A DNA stretch of 64,000 nt from Thermoleophilia bacterium (GTDB taxonomy: Bacteria > Actinomycetota > Thermoleophilia > UBA2241): the NCBI GenBank assembly GCA_041393415.1, contig JAWKKE010000001.1, forward strand, positions 868,001 to 932,000. Direction: 5' to 3'. The position numbers and the translations under genes are program-made. The notes under the pieces were generated by a model. That model saw only the letters and a list, made by a program, of their open reading frames with translations. It was not told where the DNA came from and made no database searches. This document shows, in pieces, positions 17,876 to 25,928 of the stretch (within the stretch, counting starts at the first letter, position 1; each line of letters opens with the position of its first letter).

Positions 17876-18523
17876 TCATGCCCTGTCGACCGGCAGTATC
17901 GCGACCGGCAAGCGGCACAGTTCCGCAAAGCGCAGTGCGTCCGAGTGACGTCCCACGATGTCGCCGTAGTGCATAGGCACCACAAGGGCTGCGTCGAGGA
18001 AGCTGCAGGCTGACGCTGCCTCTTCCACTGTCATCGTGTAGGTACCACCAACGGGCACGAGAGCAATGTCGCAGTCGACACCGCGCATCTCCGGAATGGC
18101 ATCTGTGTCCCCGGCATGGTAGATCCGCCGTCCATCCAGGTCCACTACATAGCCAACCCCGCCAGCCTCACGCGGATGAAAGAGCTCCCCAGGACTGCGG
18201 TACTTGTCGACGTTATAGGCAGGCACCGCCGCAATGACGGCAGATCCTGCCGTGACCACATCCCCAGCGGAGACTGCGATGACCGTGAGGATCTCTTCGC
18301 CCGCAAGCTGGGAGGCGACCGACTGCGGCCCCACGACAGTCGTACCAGGCACCGCGATCTTGCGGATATCTTCAATGCTGAAGTGATCGAAATGCTCGTG
18401 CGTGACGAGGATCAGGTCTGCCGACGGCGCCCCAGGCGGAAGCTTCCATGGATCAACATAGACCACGCACGAGCCGTCGATGCGAAATGAGTCATGTCCG
18501 AGCCAATGAAGTCCATCGATCAT
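17876..18523 (-). CDS. Metallo-beta-lactamase-fold hydrolase (UlaG-like)
   Basis: A soluble 215-residue MBL-fold protein, probably a metal-dependent hydrolase of unknown substrate. The metal motif THEHFDHF is at about residues 41-48, followed by YHAGDTD (about 135) and a C-terminal PMHYGD His. The short N-terminal strand pattern WLGHDSFRI is typical of the YtkL/UlaG-like group. GGAGG lies a few nt before the ATG. It precedes the Sec-peroxiredoxin gene by 78 nt on the same strand. Confidence 0.85.
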   Translation of the reverse strand: MIDGLHWLGHDSFRIDGSCVVYVDPWKLPPGAPSADLILVTHEHFDHFSIEDIRKIAVPGTTVVGPQSVASQLAGEEILTVIAVSAGDVVTAGSAVIAAVPAYNVDKYRSPGELFHPREAGGVGYVVDLDGRRIYHAGDTDAIPEMRGVDCDIALVPVGGTYTMTVEEAASACSFLDAALVVPMHYGDIVGRHSDALRFAELCRLPVAILPVDRA

Positions 18524-18584
18524 GGTTTCCTCCTTCGCGCCGCGCAGGTGCGTCGCTTACGCTCATCCAACCAGAACGGACCGA

Positions 18585-18612
18585 CCGGCCGGGAATCGTC
18601 CCGACCGGCCGG
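18585..18612 (-). terminator. GC-rich hairpin made of a 12-bp direct repeat
   Basis: The 12-mer CCGACCGGCCGG occurs at 18581-18592 and again at 18601-18612, 20 nt apart. Because CCGGCCGG is self-complementary, the two copies can pair around a short loop. It lies 27 nt after the cold-shock gene stop and may act as a terminator, but no T-tract follows. Confidence 0.4.
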
Positions 18613-18638
18613 CCCGTCGATAGAGCTCTGTCCCTGGC

Positions 18639-18881
18639 CTACTGCTCGGATTCCTCAGTCGCTTCGCCCGGTGCCGACGTGGCGCTCGCCGGACGAACGT
18701 TCGTCGCTTGCGGCCCCTTGCGCCCCTGCTCGGTCTCGTACTCGACGAGCTCATCCTTCTCGAGAGTCGTGACGCCGTGCGCGAGGCCGGTGACATGCAC
18801 GAAGATGTCGTTGTCGTTCTCTTGCTCGATGAAGCCGTACGCCTTCTCCGCTGAGAACCATTTGACTCTACCCTGGGGCAC
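18639..18881 (-). CDS. Cold-shock-domain protein
   Basis: An 80-residue CspA-type RNA/ssDNA chaperone with a C-terminal tail. RNP1 is KAYGFIEQ and RNP2 is DIFVHVT, both with the expected aromatic residues; the five-strand OB fold covers about residues 3-66. The tail is acidic and Ala/Ser/Thr/Glu-rich. The start is GTG at 18881, preceded by AAGGAGA 5 nt upstream. It stands between metW and the metallo-hydrolase gene, with a 143-nt upstream space suited to a long 5' leader, as is common for csp genes. Confidence 0.92.
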   Translation of the reverse strand: MPQGRVKWFSAEKAYGFIEQENDNDIFVHVTGLAHGVTTLEKDELVEYETEQGRKGPQATNVRPASATSAPGEATEESEQ

Positions 18882-19024
18882 TTCTGTCTCCTTCTGTCTC
18901 GCAGCGCATCCGCCACAGATGGGGGGAGGGGATGGCGCTCGCTGTCGCACCCGCGCCGGTCTTCGAGGCGACGGATGTATCAGTAGTGTAGCCGCTTTGC
19001 ACGACACGACAAAGTTTGCTTGAC

Positions 19025-19621
19025 CTACTTGCGGCAGACAGTGCAGATGGCGACGCGTGCGAGGAGATTCGGCAGATGGGCGCGACGCAGCGGCCGCTTG
19101 TCGAGCCCACCCAGAAAGAGCTCTTGGCGAATCTCGAGCCCTTCTTCCTGACACAAATGCCTGAAGTCGCGGATCGTGCAGAGGTGGATGTTCGGCGTGT
19201 CCCACCAAGCATACGGAAGCTCGCGCGAAACAGGCATACGTCCGGCGAGACACAGCTGGGCACGCGCGCCCCAGTGCGCGAAGTTCGGAAAGCTCACGAT
19301 CGCAAGCTTCCCGACGCGAGCCATCTCACGAACGATCATGCGCGGCCGACGGAGCTGCTGCAGGCTCATGCTAAGGATGACGACATCGTGCGAGCCGTCC
19401 TCGAAATCAGCGAGGCCCTCGTCGAGATCGCCATGAAAGACCGATAGACCGCGCCCTACACAAGCCTGGACAGCCTCCTGCGACAGCTCGACACCACTCC
19501 CGCGCACGCCCTTCCCCGAGACAAGCTCGGCAAGCAACTCGCCGTCGCCGCAGGCGAGATCAAGAACGGTCGCTCCCCGAGGCACGAGGCTCTCAATGAG
19601 CTTGTAGTCAAGGCGGCGCAT
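19025..19621 (-). CDS. metW: MetW methionine biosynthesis protein
   Basis: A 198-residue class I SAM-methyltransferase-fold protein of the MetW family, which accompanies and is needed with MetX in several bacteria for homoserine acylation. The SAM motif LDLACGDGELL is at about residues 20-30, with ELSQEAV next, and the family-specific YAWWDTPNIHLCTIRDF lies around 140. It follows metX with a 3-nt gap, as in the usual metXW pair. Confidence 0.92.
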   Translation of the reverse strand: MRRLDYKLIESLVPRGATVLDLACGDGELLAELVSGKGVRGSGVELSQEAVQACVGRGLSVFHGDLDEGLADFEDGSHDVVILSMSLQQLRRPRMIVREMARVGKLAIVSFPNFAHWGARAQLCLAGRMPVSRELPYAWWDTPNIHLCTIRDFRHLCQEEGLEIRQELFLGGLDKRPLRRAHLPNLLARVAICTVCRK

Positions 19622-19624
19622 GAT

Positions 19625-20830
19625 CTACAGCTCGGGCGCGAACGTGCGCGCCCCGCTCGCCAGAAACGCGCTGACGACGCCCTCCATCTTCTCCCGCTCG
19701 AGAAGAAACGCATCATGGCCGTAGTGAGAAGCAACCTCGTAGTAGCTGACATGCTTGTGCGTCGCACGCAATGCTCCAACGATCTCCTTGAGTTGGTAGG
19801 GGGGATGAAGCCAGTCGCTGCTGAACGCCAGCACGAGGAATCGAGCGCGCACGTCTCTGAAGGCTTTCACGAGGCTGCCATGCTGCCGCGTAAGATCGAA
19901 GTAGTCGAGGGCTCGGGTGATGTAGAGATACGTGTTCGCATCGAAGCGTCCGGTGAATGACAGTCCCTGATGCCGGAGGTAGCTTTCTACCTCGAAGTCG
20001 GCTGAGAAGGTGAATGAATAGTCATGGATATCCCGCAAGCGGCGGCCGAACTTCTCCTGCATCGCTTCGTCGCTCAGATAGGTGATGTGCCCAACCATCC
20101 TCGCCACACTGAGCCCCTTGGATGGCGACGAACCACCATAGTAGTGACCGCCGCGCCAGTCGGGATCGGCCATGATCGCCTGACGCCCAACTTCATTGAA
20201 AGCGATGGCCTGCGTCGGTTGCCGCGCCGCCGTGGCCATCGGAACGCATAGGTGCAGACGTTGCGGATGAGCGATGGCCCACTCAAGGGCCTGCATTCCC
20301 CCCATCGAGCCGCCGACTACTGCGAGAAGCCTGTCGATGCCCAGATGGTCCACGAGCATCACCTGTGCATTCACCATGTCGGCAATGGTGATCATTGGAA
20401 AGTCGGTTCCGTAGGGCAGGCCCACCTGTGGGTTGACCGACGATGGACCGGTCGAACCGCCACAGCCGCCGATCACATTCGAACATATGACGAAGTACTT
20501 CTCCGTGTCGAGCGCTTTGCCGGGCCCGATGAGCATGTCCCACCAGCCTGGGCGCTTGTCGTCGGGAGCGTGACGACCCGCGCAGTGCGCATCGCCCGAG
20601 AGGGCATGCTCGACGAGGATGGCGTTGTCCTTGCGATCGCTAAGCGTCCCGTAGGTCTCGTAGGCAAGCGTGAACGGGAGAAGGGAGCCACCGCCCTCGA
20701 GGTTCAAGCGCTGATCGGGCGCACCGAACGTCACAGATCGTGTCTTGACGACGCCGGCCGATCCGGCATCATCGCCGAGACCAAGGGCGACATCGCCGAT
20801 CTCCTTTGTGTACAGAGGTTCTTCGCTCAT
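19625..20830 (-). CDS. metX: Homoserine O-acetyltransferase
   Basis: Activates homoserine with acetyl-CoA for direct sulfhydrylation by MetY. Alpha/beta-hydrolase fold; the nucleophile Ser is in GGSMGGMQ, the acid in FSSDWLHPP, and the His in SHYGHDAFLLE near the C-terminus. Start at ATG 20830 (MSEEPLYT) gives 401 aa; an ATG at 20878 would add 16 non-conserved residues and overlaps a TACAAT sequence that looks like a -10 element. Some MetX proteins use succinyl-CoA; specificity cannot be read. It precedes metW by 3 nt and follows metY by 100 nt. Confidence 0.93.
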   Translation of the reverse strand: MSEEPLYTKEIGDVALGLGDDAGSAGVVKTRSVTFGAPDQRLNLEGGGSLLPFTLAYETYGTLSDRKDNAILVEHALSGDAHCAGRHAPDDKRPGWWDMLIGPGKALDTEKYFVICSNVIGGCGGSTGPSSVNPQVGLPYGTDFPMITIADMVNAQVMLVDHLGIDRLLAVVGGSMGGMQALEWAIAHPQRLHLCVPMATAARQPTQAIAFNEVGRQAIMADPDWRGGHYYGGSSPSKGLSVARMVGHITYLSDEAMQEKFGRRLRDIHDYSFTFSADFEVESYLRHQGLSFTGRFDANTYLYITRALDYFDLTRQHGSLVKAFRDVRARFLVLAFSSDWLHPPYQLKEIVGALRATHKHVSYYEVASHYGHDAFLLEREKMEGVVSAFLASGARTFAPEL

Positions 20831-20930
20831 CACTCGCGCCCGAGGTGGATTCGATGGACAAGGACCGCCGCGTTTCATTGTACGCGCCAGTCCGGCCGAA
20901 CGTCTCAGACAAGACGTCAGCGTTCGCTAC

Positions 20931-22229
20931 CTACGCCCTGGCAAGCGCCTGATCAATGTCCGCGATGATGTCGTCCGCCGCCTCAATGCCGATCGAGAGG
21001 CGAATGAAGTCGTCCGTGACTCCAGTCGAGAGTTGCTCCTCCTGAGTGAGTTGAGAATGTGTCGTCGTAGCCGGGTGGATCACCAGACTCTTGGCATCGC
21101 CAATGTTTGCGAGATGAGAAAGGAGCTCCGTGTTCTCCACGAAGCGTCGCCCAGCCTCTCGCCCTCCCTTGATGCCGAAACCGATTATGGCGCCGTAGAG
21201 ACGTCGATGATGGTACCGACGGGCGAGGGCGTGCGTTGCGTGCGACGACAATCCAGGGTAGCTCACCCAGCTCACGCGCTCGTGCGTTTCGAGGTGCTCG
21301 GCGACGCGCTGCGCATTCGTACTATGTCGCTCCATGCGCAAGTGCAGGGTCTCTAGCCCCTGCAGGAAGAGGAAGGCATTGAACGGCGACAGTGCTGCTC
21401 CAATGTCGCGGAGCAGGCTCACGCGGAGTTTGGTGATGTATGCTTGAGAGCCAAGCGCCTCGAAGAAACGCAACCCATGGTAGCTTGGGTCCGGCTCGAC
21501 CAAGCCAGGGAATCTGTCGTTCTGCGCCCAGTTGAAGCGCCCAGCATCGACCACAACTCCTCCGATCGAGGTTCCGTGGCCGCCGATGAACTTGGTAGCG
21601 GAATGGACGACGAGATCCGCACCGTGCTCAATTGGCTTCACCAGATAGGGTGTAGCGAGTGTGTTGTCGATGATCAAGGGCACGCCGGCTTCGTGTGCCA
21701 CGGCAGCCACCGCCTCGATATCGAGTGTGTCCAGCTTTGGATTGCCGACGGTCTCGGCGTAGATGGCCTTTGTGTTGGCTTTGATCGCTCGACGGAAGTT
21801 CTCCGGATCTGAAGGATCAATGAGATCGATCTCCACACCGAAACGCGGAAGCGTGTGAACAAAGAGGTTGTACGTTCCGCCGTAGAGACTATTCGCGCTG
21901 ACGATGTGGTCGCCGGCGCCAGCAATGTTGAGAATCGCGAAGGTGATCGCCGACGATCCGGACGCGAAGGCAAGCGCACCGACTCCCCCTTCAAGCGCCG
22001 CGACGCGCTTCTCGAAGACATCGTTGGTCGGATTCATGATGCGCGTGTAGATGTTGCCGGGCCTCCGCAGGGCGAATAGGTCGGCGGCGTGCTCGGCGTC
22101 GTCAAAGACGTACGACGTGGTTTGGTAGATCGGTACAGCTCGCGAGTTGGTGGCTGAATCCGGCTCTTGGCCGGCGTGCAGGGCGAGTGTCTCGAATCCC
22201 AAGGCCAGCGCAGATGACTCACGAGTCAT
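20931..22229 (-). CDS. metY: O-acetylhomoserine sulfhydrylase
   Basis: PLP enzyme making homocysteine from O-acetylhomoserine and sulfide. Cys/Met metabolism family: the N-terminus GFETLALHAGQEPDSATNSRAVPIYQTTSY, shown here only by its ends, is typical; the PLP Lys is in VHSATKFIGGHG, and the long 432-aa form fits MetY rather than MetB/MetC. The ATG at 22229 has GGAG 7 nt upstream and directly follows the Rrf2 regulator gene (11 nt), so the two are one transcript under the Rrf2 operator. Confidence 0.94.
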   Translation of the reverse strand: MTRESSALALGFETLALHAGQEPDSATNSRAVPIYQTTSYVFDDAEHAADLFALRRPGNIYTRIMNPTNDVFEKRVAALEGGVGALAFASGSSAITFAILNIAGAGDHIVSANSLYGGTYNLFVHTLPRFGVEIDLIDPSDPENFRRAIKANTKAIYAETVGNPKLDTLDIEAVAAVAHEAGVPLIIDNTLATPYLVKPIEHGADLVVHSATKFIGGHGTSIGGVVVDAGRFNWAQNDRFPGLVEPDPSYHGLRFFEALGSQAYITKLRVSLLRDIGAALSPFNAFLFLQGLETLHLRMERHSTNAQRVAEHLETHERVSWVSYPGLSSHATHALARRYHHRRLYGAIIGFGIKGGREAGRRFVENTELLSHLANIGDAKSLVIHPATTTHSQLTQEEQLSTGVTDDFIRLSIGIEAADDIIADIDQALARA

Positions 22230-22240
22230 GGCATCTCCAA

Positions 22241-22660
22241 TCAGATGTGATACATCGGCTCCACAACCGCGCGAGCCGCCGCTCGGGCGATGGTGGCCGT
22301 CTGCAGAATGGTTCGACGGCATTCTTCCAGCTCGTCCCAAACCGGAGCGACCAGAACCTCGGCCTGGTCGTGAGGGCGCATTCGGCCTTTGCCGCCGCAT
22401 GACCCGTCGATTGTCTCGGCCACCTCGAGGAAGGTGATCGACGCCGGATCCCTCAACAGCACGTAGCCACCCCGAGCACCACGTCGACTTTCCACAAACC
22501 CACTGCGCCGAAGATCGTGCATCACCTGATCAAGGTATTTGGGGGGCACATCAGCAAAGGCGACGATTTCTCTGCCAAGCACCGGTTCCTCGGTGGGCGC
22601 CAGCGCCAAGCACACCAGTGCCTTGATGGCGTACTCACTCTTCGCCGAAAGCGACGTCAT
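22241..22660 (-). CDS. Rrf2-family transcriptional regulator (CymR-like)
   Basis: A 139-residue winged-helix regulator. The N-terminus SLSAKSEYAIKALVCLAL and the recognition region with RRGARGGYVLLRDP are Rrf2 signatures. It lacks the three-Cys spacing of IscR, so an Fe-S cluster is not expected; a CymR-like role in sulfur control fits its place upstream of metY. Its promoter has a perfect 13-bp palindrome over the likely transcription start, implying autorepression and control of metY. CymR works with CysK in Bacillus; no cysK is adjacent here. Confidence 0.9.
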   Translation of the reverse strand: MTSLSAKSEYAIKALVCLALAPTEEPVLGREIVAFADVPPKYLDQVMHDLRRSGFVESRRGARGGYVLLRDPASITFLEVAETIDGSCGGKGRMRPHDQAEVLVAPVWDELEECRRTILQTATIARAAARAVVEPMYHI

Positions 22661-22669
22661 AATACCTAC

Positions 22670-22682
22670 TTCCTACTAGGAA
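22670..22682. promoter_or_regulatory. Palindromic operator upstream of the Rrf2 gene
   Basis: TTCCTA-C-TAGGAA is a perfect inverted repeat with a 1-nt centre. It starts 10 nt upstream of the Rrf2 ATG and lies just downstream of the -10 element, over the expected +1. This is a standard repression position; its binding by the adjacent Rrf2 protein is inferred. Confidence 0.72.
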
Positions 22683-22687
22683 TCAGG

Positions 22688-22716
22688 ATATTAGGCACTT
22701 CTCCCATCGGCGTCAA
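22688..22716 (-). promoter_or_regulatory. Sigma-70-type promoter of the rrf2-metY unit
   Basis: On the minus strand, TTGACG (22711-22716) and TAATAT (22688-22693) are separated by exactly 17 nt, close to consensus in both hexamers. The start point would be near 22681, inside the palindrome, giving a leader of about 20 nt. Confidence 0.78.
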
Positions 22717-22771
22717 GGCACGAAGCGCACACGGATGACGCGTGCGCACCGTACTCATGTAGCATGGCCAC

Positions 22772-23671
22772 GTGCCCAAGCTCAACGACATCCTAAGGCG
22801 CGAGCTCCCCGGCCTCGAGGAGGCCGCTCCCCTCGCTCCGTGCTCCGCCTACGGCGTGGGCGGACCCGCAGAGTACCTCTTTCGCGCGGCAACGACGAAC
22901 GCCCTCGTGCACGCCGTGAGAACCGCGCGGGAGCACGGCGTCCCGCTCACCGTGCTCGGAAGAGGAACCAACGTCCTCATCTCCGACGCGGGCATCGATG
23001 GGCTGACGGTCTTGGTGCGCTCCATCGCCTGGGCGTCTGACGGAAGGACTCTACGCGCTGAGGCCGGCGTCGAACTCCCGTCGCTCGTCTTGGATCTCGC
23101 GGCGCGCGGGCTCGCCGGCCTGGAGTTCGCCGGCAACATACCGGGGTCGATTGGCGGTGCCGTCGTCGGCAATGCCGGCGCCTACGGCCGGTCGGTCAGC
23201 GACACGCTCGTGAGCGTGCACTACATGGACGGCCGCACCGAGCACGTGAGGCCCGCCGAGGAACTAGAGTTCGGCTATCGAGAAAGCATCTTCAAGAAGC
23301 GCCCGGATCTCGTGGTGCTGTCGGCAACATTCCAGCTGCATCACGGCAATGCGGAGGCGCTGCTCGCCGAAGTGGCTGCCGACGCAGAGCTCCGCCGCAG
23401 CAAGCACCCGCTGGATGTCAGCAGTTGCGGGAGCTTCTTCAAGAATCCATCACGGGAGTTGCCGGCAGCCCGCTTGATCGAGGACGCCGGACTCAAGGGG
23501 TTCAGCTTCGGCAAGGCACAGGTGAGCCCCAAGCACGCCAACTTCCTCGTGGCTCTTCCCGGCGCCACGGCAGCGGACATTGACGCCCTCGCCTCCGAGG
23601 TCAAGCGCCGAGTCTTCGCCTACAGCCGTTACGAGCTCATCGAGGAGGTGCGGCGCCTCGGGCGCGAGTGA
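22772..23671 (+). CDS. murB: UDP-N-acetylenolpyruvoylglucosamine reductase
   Basis: FAD enzyme completing UDP-MurNAc for peptidoglycan synthesis in the cytosol. FAD-binding segments include LGRGTNVLISD and NIPGSIGGAVVGNAGAYG; the catalytic Ser lies in SCGSFFKNP, and the C-terminal region PKHANFLV is typical. 299 aa, type II MurB length. The GTG start at 22772 lies close to the rrf2 promoter on the opposite strand, so the two units are divergent. It is not in a mur/fts cluster. Confidence 0.95.
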   Translation: MPKLNDILRRELPGLEEAAPLAPCSAYGVGGPAEYLFRAATTNALVHAVRTAREHGVPLTVLGRGTNVLISDAGIDGLTVLVRSIAWASDGRTLRAEAGVELPSLVLDLAARGLAGLEFAGNIPGSIGGAVVGNAGAYGRSVSDTLVSVHYMDGRTEHVRPAEELEFGYRESIFKKRPDLVVLSATFQLHHGNAEALLAEVAADAELRRSKHPLDVSSCGSFFKNPSRELPAARLIEDAGLKGFSFGKAQVSPKHANFLVALPGATAADIDALASEVKRRVFAYSRYELIEEVRRLGRE

Positions 23672-23755
23672 GACACCGCGCTATACTCACGATCGCCGCT
23701 GTCGTGAACGTCGCCGACCGCGGCCGCGTCTCTCAGTCTGTAACGGGAGGAAGAG

Positions 23756-24289
23756 ATAGAGGACCTGCCGCACGACCTCGCAGATCGGCTCGCCAACGGC
23801 GAGCCCGAGGCGCGCGTCGAGTTCTTCCGCCGCTACGCGCCTCAGGCGCGTCGAATTCTCTTCCTACAAGGTTACTGCGACGAGGTCGACGACGCCGTGC
23901 AAGATGTGTTCATCAAGGTCTTTCGCGCCAAGATACCGCCCCATGCAACCCTGCTGCCGTGGTTCTACCGCATCATTCTCAATACCGGTCGCGATCATGG
24001 GCGGCGGCGGCGATCCCGTCTTGGCCTCGTCGAGAGACTGCAGCGTGTGGCGCCCGAGACTGTCGACTACGGCCCGACGACACCCGTGGATCCGGCGCTC
24101 GTGGAGGCCGTAGCGGCACTTCCGCCCGAGCTACGCGAATGTGTCGCCTTGCGCTTCTTCGCCGATCTCGCACTCGACGAGATCGCGACCGCGCAACACG
24201 TCCCTGTAGGTACAGTGAAGTCACGTCTCCACACCGCCATGAAACGCCTCCGAGCTTCCTTGATCGCGGCAGGATACGGTCATGACTGA
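23756..24289 (+). CDS. ECF sigma factor with apparent AUA start
   Basis: A 177-residue group 4 sigma-70 factor. Region 2 spans about 5-75 (VEFFRRYAPQARR, DEVDDAVQDVFIKVF) and region 4 about 110-172 (PPELRECVALRFFADLALDEIA, VPVGTVKSRLHTAMKRLR). The frame has no ATG, GTG or TTG between a TAA at 23741 and codon 48, yet region 2 upstream is intact. GGGAGG at 23745-23750 sits 5 nt before ATA at 23756, so initiation at AUA (or CUG at 23765) is the best reading; a base error in an ATG is the alternative. Overlaps the anti-sigma gene by 8 nt. Confidence 0.82.
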   Translation: MEDLPHDLADRLANGEPEARVEFFRRYAPQARRILFLQGYCDEVDDAVQDVFIKVFRAKIPPHATLLPWFYRIILNTGRDHGRRRRSRLGLVERLQRVAPETVDYGPTTPVDPALVEAVAALPPELRECVALRFFADLALDEIATAQHVPVGTVKSRLHTAMKRLRASLIAAGYGHD

Positions 24290-25166
24290 TCCGACGCCAC
24301 GCACCGGCGCACAGACGCCAGAGCCCGATGAGGACCGACTCCTGGCGCGTGCCCTTGGCCTCGAAGACGATTCTTCGCCCTCGCAGAACGACGACGAATC
24401 GAGTCTGGAACTCGAGTCAGTCGATGCCGACGTCGCCGCGATAGTCGCGGGGATACGACGCATCGTTCCTGCGCCTGACGCCGACTACACAGACCTTGAT
24501 GACGAGCGTTGGCGCTACCTGCGCGACGAGCTCTCGCGCGCGGAACGCCGACCACGCAGAGATCGAGCGACACCCCAGCGCGTCGTTCGCTGGCTACGCC
24601 TAGTGGCACCCGTCGCTGCGGCAATCGCCGTTCTCGCCGTCGGCGCGAGTGTCCTCACACGTGACAACACTGGTGTGGGCAACTCCACCGAGACCCTCGT
24701 AGAGCGCGAGGTGAAGAGGGCCCCCAGTTCGGCGGAGGATGCCACTGGAAGACTATCCGGCTCACCGGCAAGCTTTCTTGACGCCGGTCAAACCGAGACG
24801 TACGGAGTCGTACTCGTCGTGCGCGCGCGGACCGTGCACAATGGCGCGCAGCGCTTCGACGTAGTTCGCGTATTGCGTGGAGAGGCGCCGGATGGCCTAA
24901 GCCTGGGAATTGTAACGGCGTCCGCTGAACCCGGCTCGCTTAACGTCCTGTGCCTCACGCCCGACGACGCTCCGATCGAGCCCGGCAGCACGTCTTCGCC
25001 GCAACCGGCAACCGACGCGACCTCAACCGCGGGGCCGAGTCCTTCGCCATCGCGTCTGAAGGAGGCGGCCGGCAGCACTTCGCTGGTCTTCGACGAAGCA
25101 GGGAAGACCGCCCTGCTCATACCACTCCCCGCAGACGTGAATCCAGACGACATCGTCCTGCCGTAG
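24282..25166 (+). CDS. Probable membrane anti-sigma factor
   Basis: A 294-residue single-pass membrane protein. An acidic cytosolic N-terminus (1-100) is followed by a membrane helix (about 105-126), then an outer domain of about 165 residues with low-complexity Pro/Ser/Thr segments. Position right after an ECF sigma gene with 8-nt overlap is the main reason for the call; no zinc-binding His-Cys-Cys motif of the ZAS type is present. The signal sensed is unknown. Confidence 0.7.
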   Translation: MTDPTPRTGAQTPEPDEDRLLARALGLEDDSSPSQNDDESSLELESVDADVAAIVAGIRRIVPAPDADYTDLDDERWRYLRDELSRAERRPRRDRATPQRVVRWLRLVAPVAAAIAVLAVGASVLTRDNTGVGNSTETLVEREVKRAPSSAEDATGRLSGSPASFLDAGQTETYGVVLVVRARTVHNGAQRFDVVRVLRGEAPDGLSLGIVTASAEPGSLNVLCLTPDDAPIEPGSTSSPQPATDATSTAGPSPSPSRLKEAAGSTSLVFDEAGKTALLIPLPADVNPDDIVLP

Positions 25167-25205
25167 CCGCGTGCGCAAGACCACTCAATCGAGAACTGCG
25201 CTGGT

Positions 25206-25928
25206 ATGATCGCAGCGTCCAACGACGAGCGACGCGACGATACGGAGCACCCAGCGAACACTACCCGCCAGCGCTACTTCAGCGACGCGAAGCCGATTCT
25301 CTTGCGACTCATCGACCCGCGCGGCCTCCGCATTCTCGACCTGGGCTGTGGAGGTGGCCACAACGGCGCCCTCCTCCGGCGCGCCGGCGCACGCTCGGTA
25401 GCCGGAGTCGAACGAGACGCCGACGCGTGCGCAATGGCGCGCGCCAACCTAGACGTCGTCGCGCAGTGCGACCTCGCCGAGTTCGATCCGACAGTCTTCG
25501 GCCCGGAGCCGTTCGACGCATTACTGGCAAGCGATGTCCTCGAGCATCTTCATGACCCCGAAATCGTGCTCGAGCGTGCCCTCCGACAGCTCAAACCTGG
25601 GGGGCTGGTGGTCGCATCGATTCCGAATGTGGCGCACGTCGTCGTCTTCTTGAATCTCCTGCGGAAGCGGTGGCCACGCCGCGATTCCGGCATATTCGAC
25701 CGCACTCACGTCCGCTTCTTCGCCAAGCACGACATGATCGCGCTGCTCGAGCAACAAGGTCTTCTCGTCGAACGCGTCGTTCCGTACTACACTCGCTACC
25801 GCACGATTCGCCTGGCATGTCTCGTCCTTTCTCTGTATGTCTTCCGAGATTTCTGGGCGCGACAATTCCTGCTGGTGGCCCGAAAGCCCGCGGCCGCTTC
25901 CCCATCAGACCCAAGGAGAGACGATTGA
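25206..25928 (+). CDS. Class I SAM-dependent methyltransferase
   Basis: A 240-residue UbiG/methyltransf-type enzyme. The SAM-binding motif ILDLGCGGGHNGALL is at about residues 43-57, the acidic motif II is GVERDAD, and DVLEHLHDP is motif post-II. A C-terminal hydrophobic stretch (LACLVLSLYVF, about 207-217) suggests membrane association. Such proteins often modify glycans or lipids, but nothing here tells the substrate. The end overlaps the fabI start by 4 nt. Confidence 0.82.
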   Translation: MIAASNDERRDDTEHPANTTRQRYFSDAKPILLRLIDPRGLRILDLGCGGGHNGALLRRAGARSVAGVERDADACAMARANLDVVAQCDLAEFDPTVFGPEPFDALLASDVLEHLHDPEIVLERALRQLKPGGLVVASIPNVAHVVVFLNLLRKRWPRRDSGIFDRTHVRFFAKHDMIALLEQQGLLVERVVPYYTRYRTIRLACLVLSLYVFRDFWARQFLLVARKPAAASPSDPRRDD

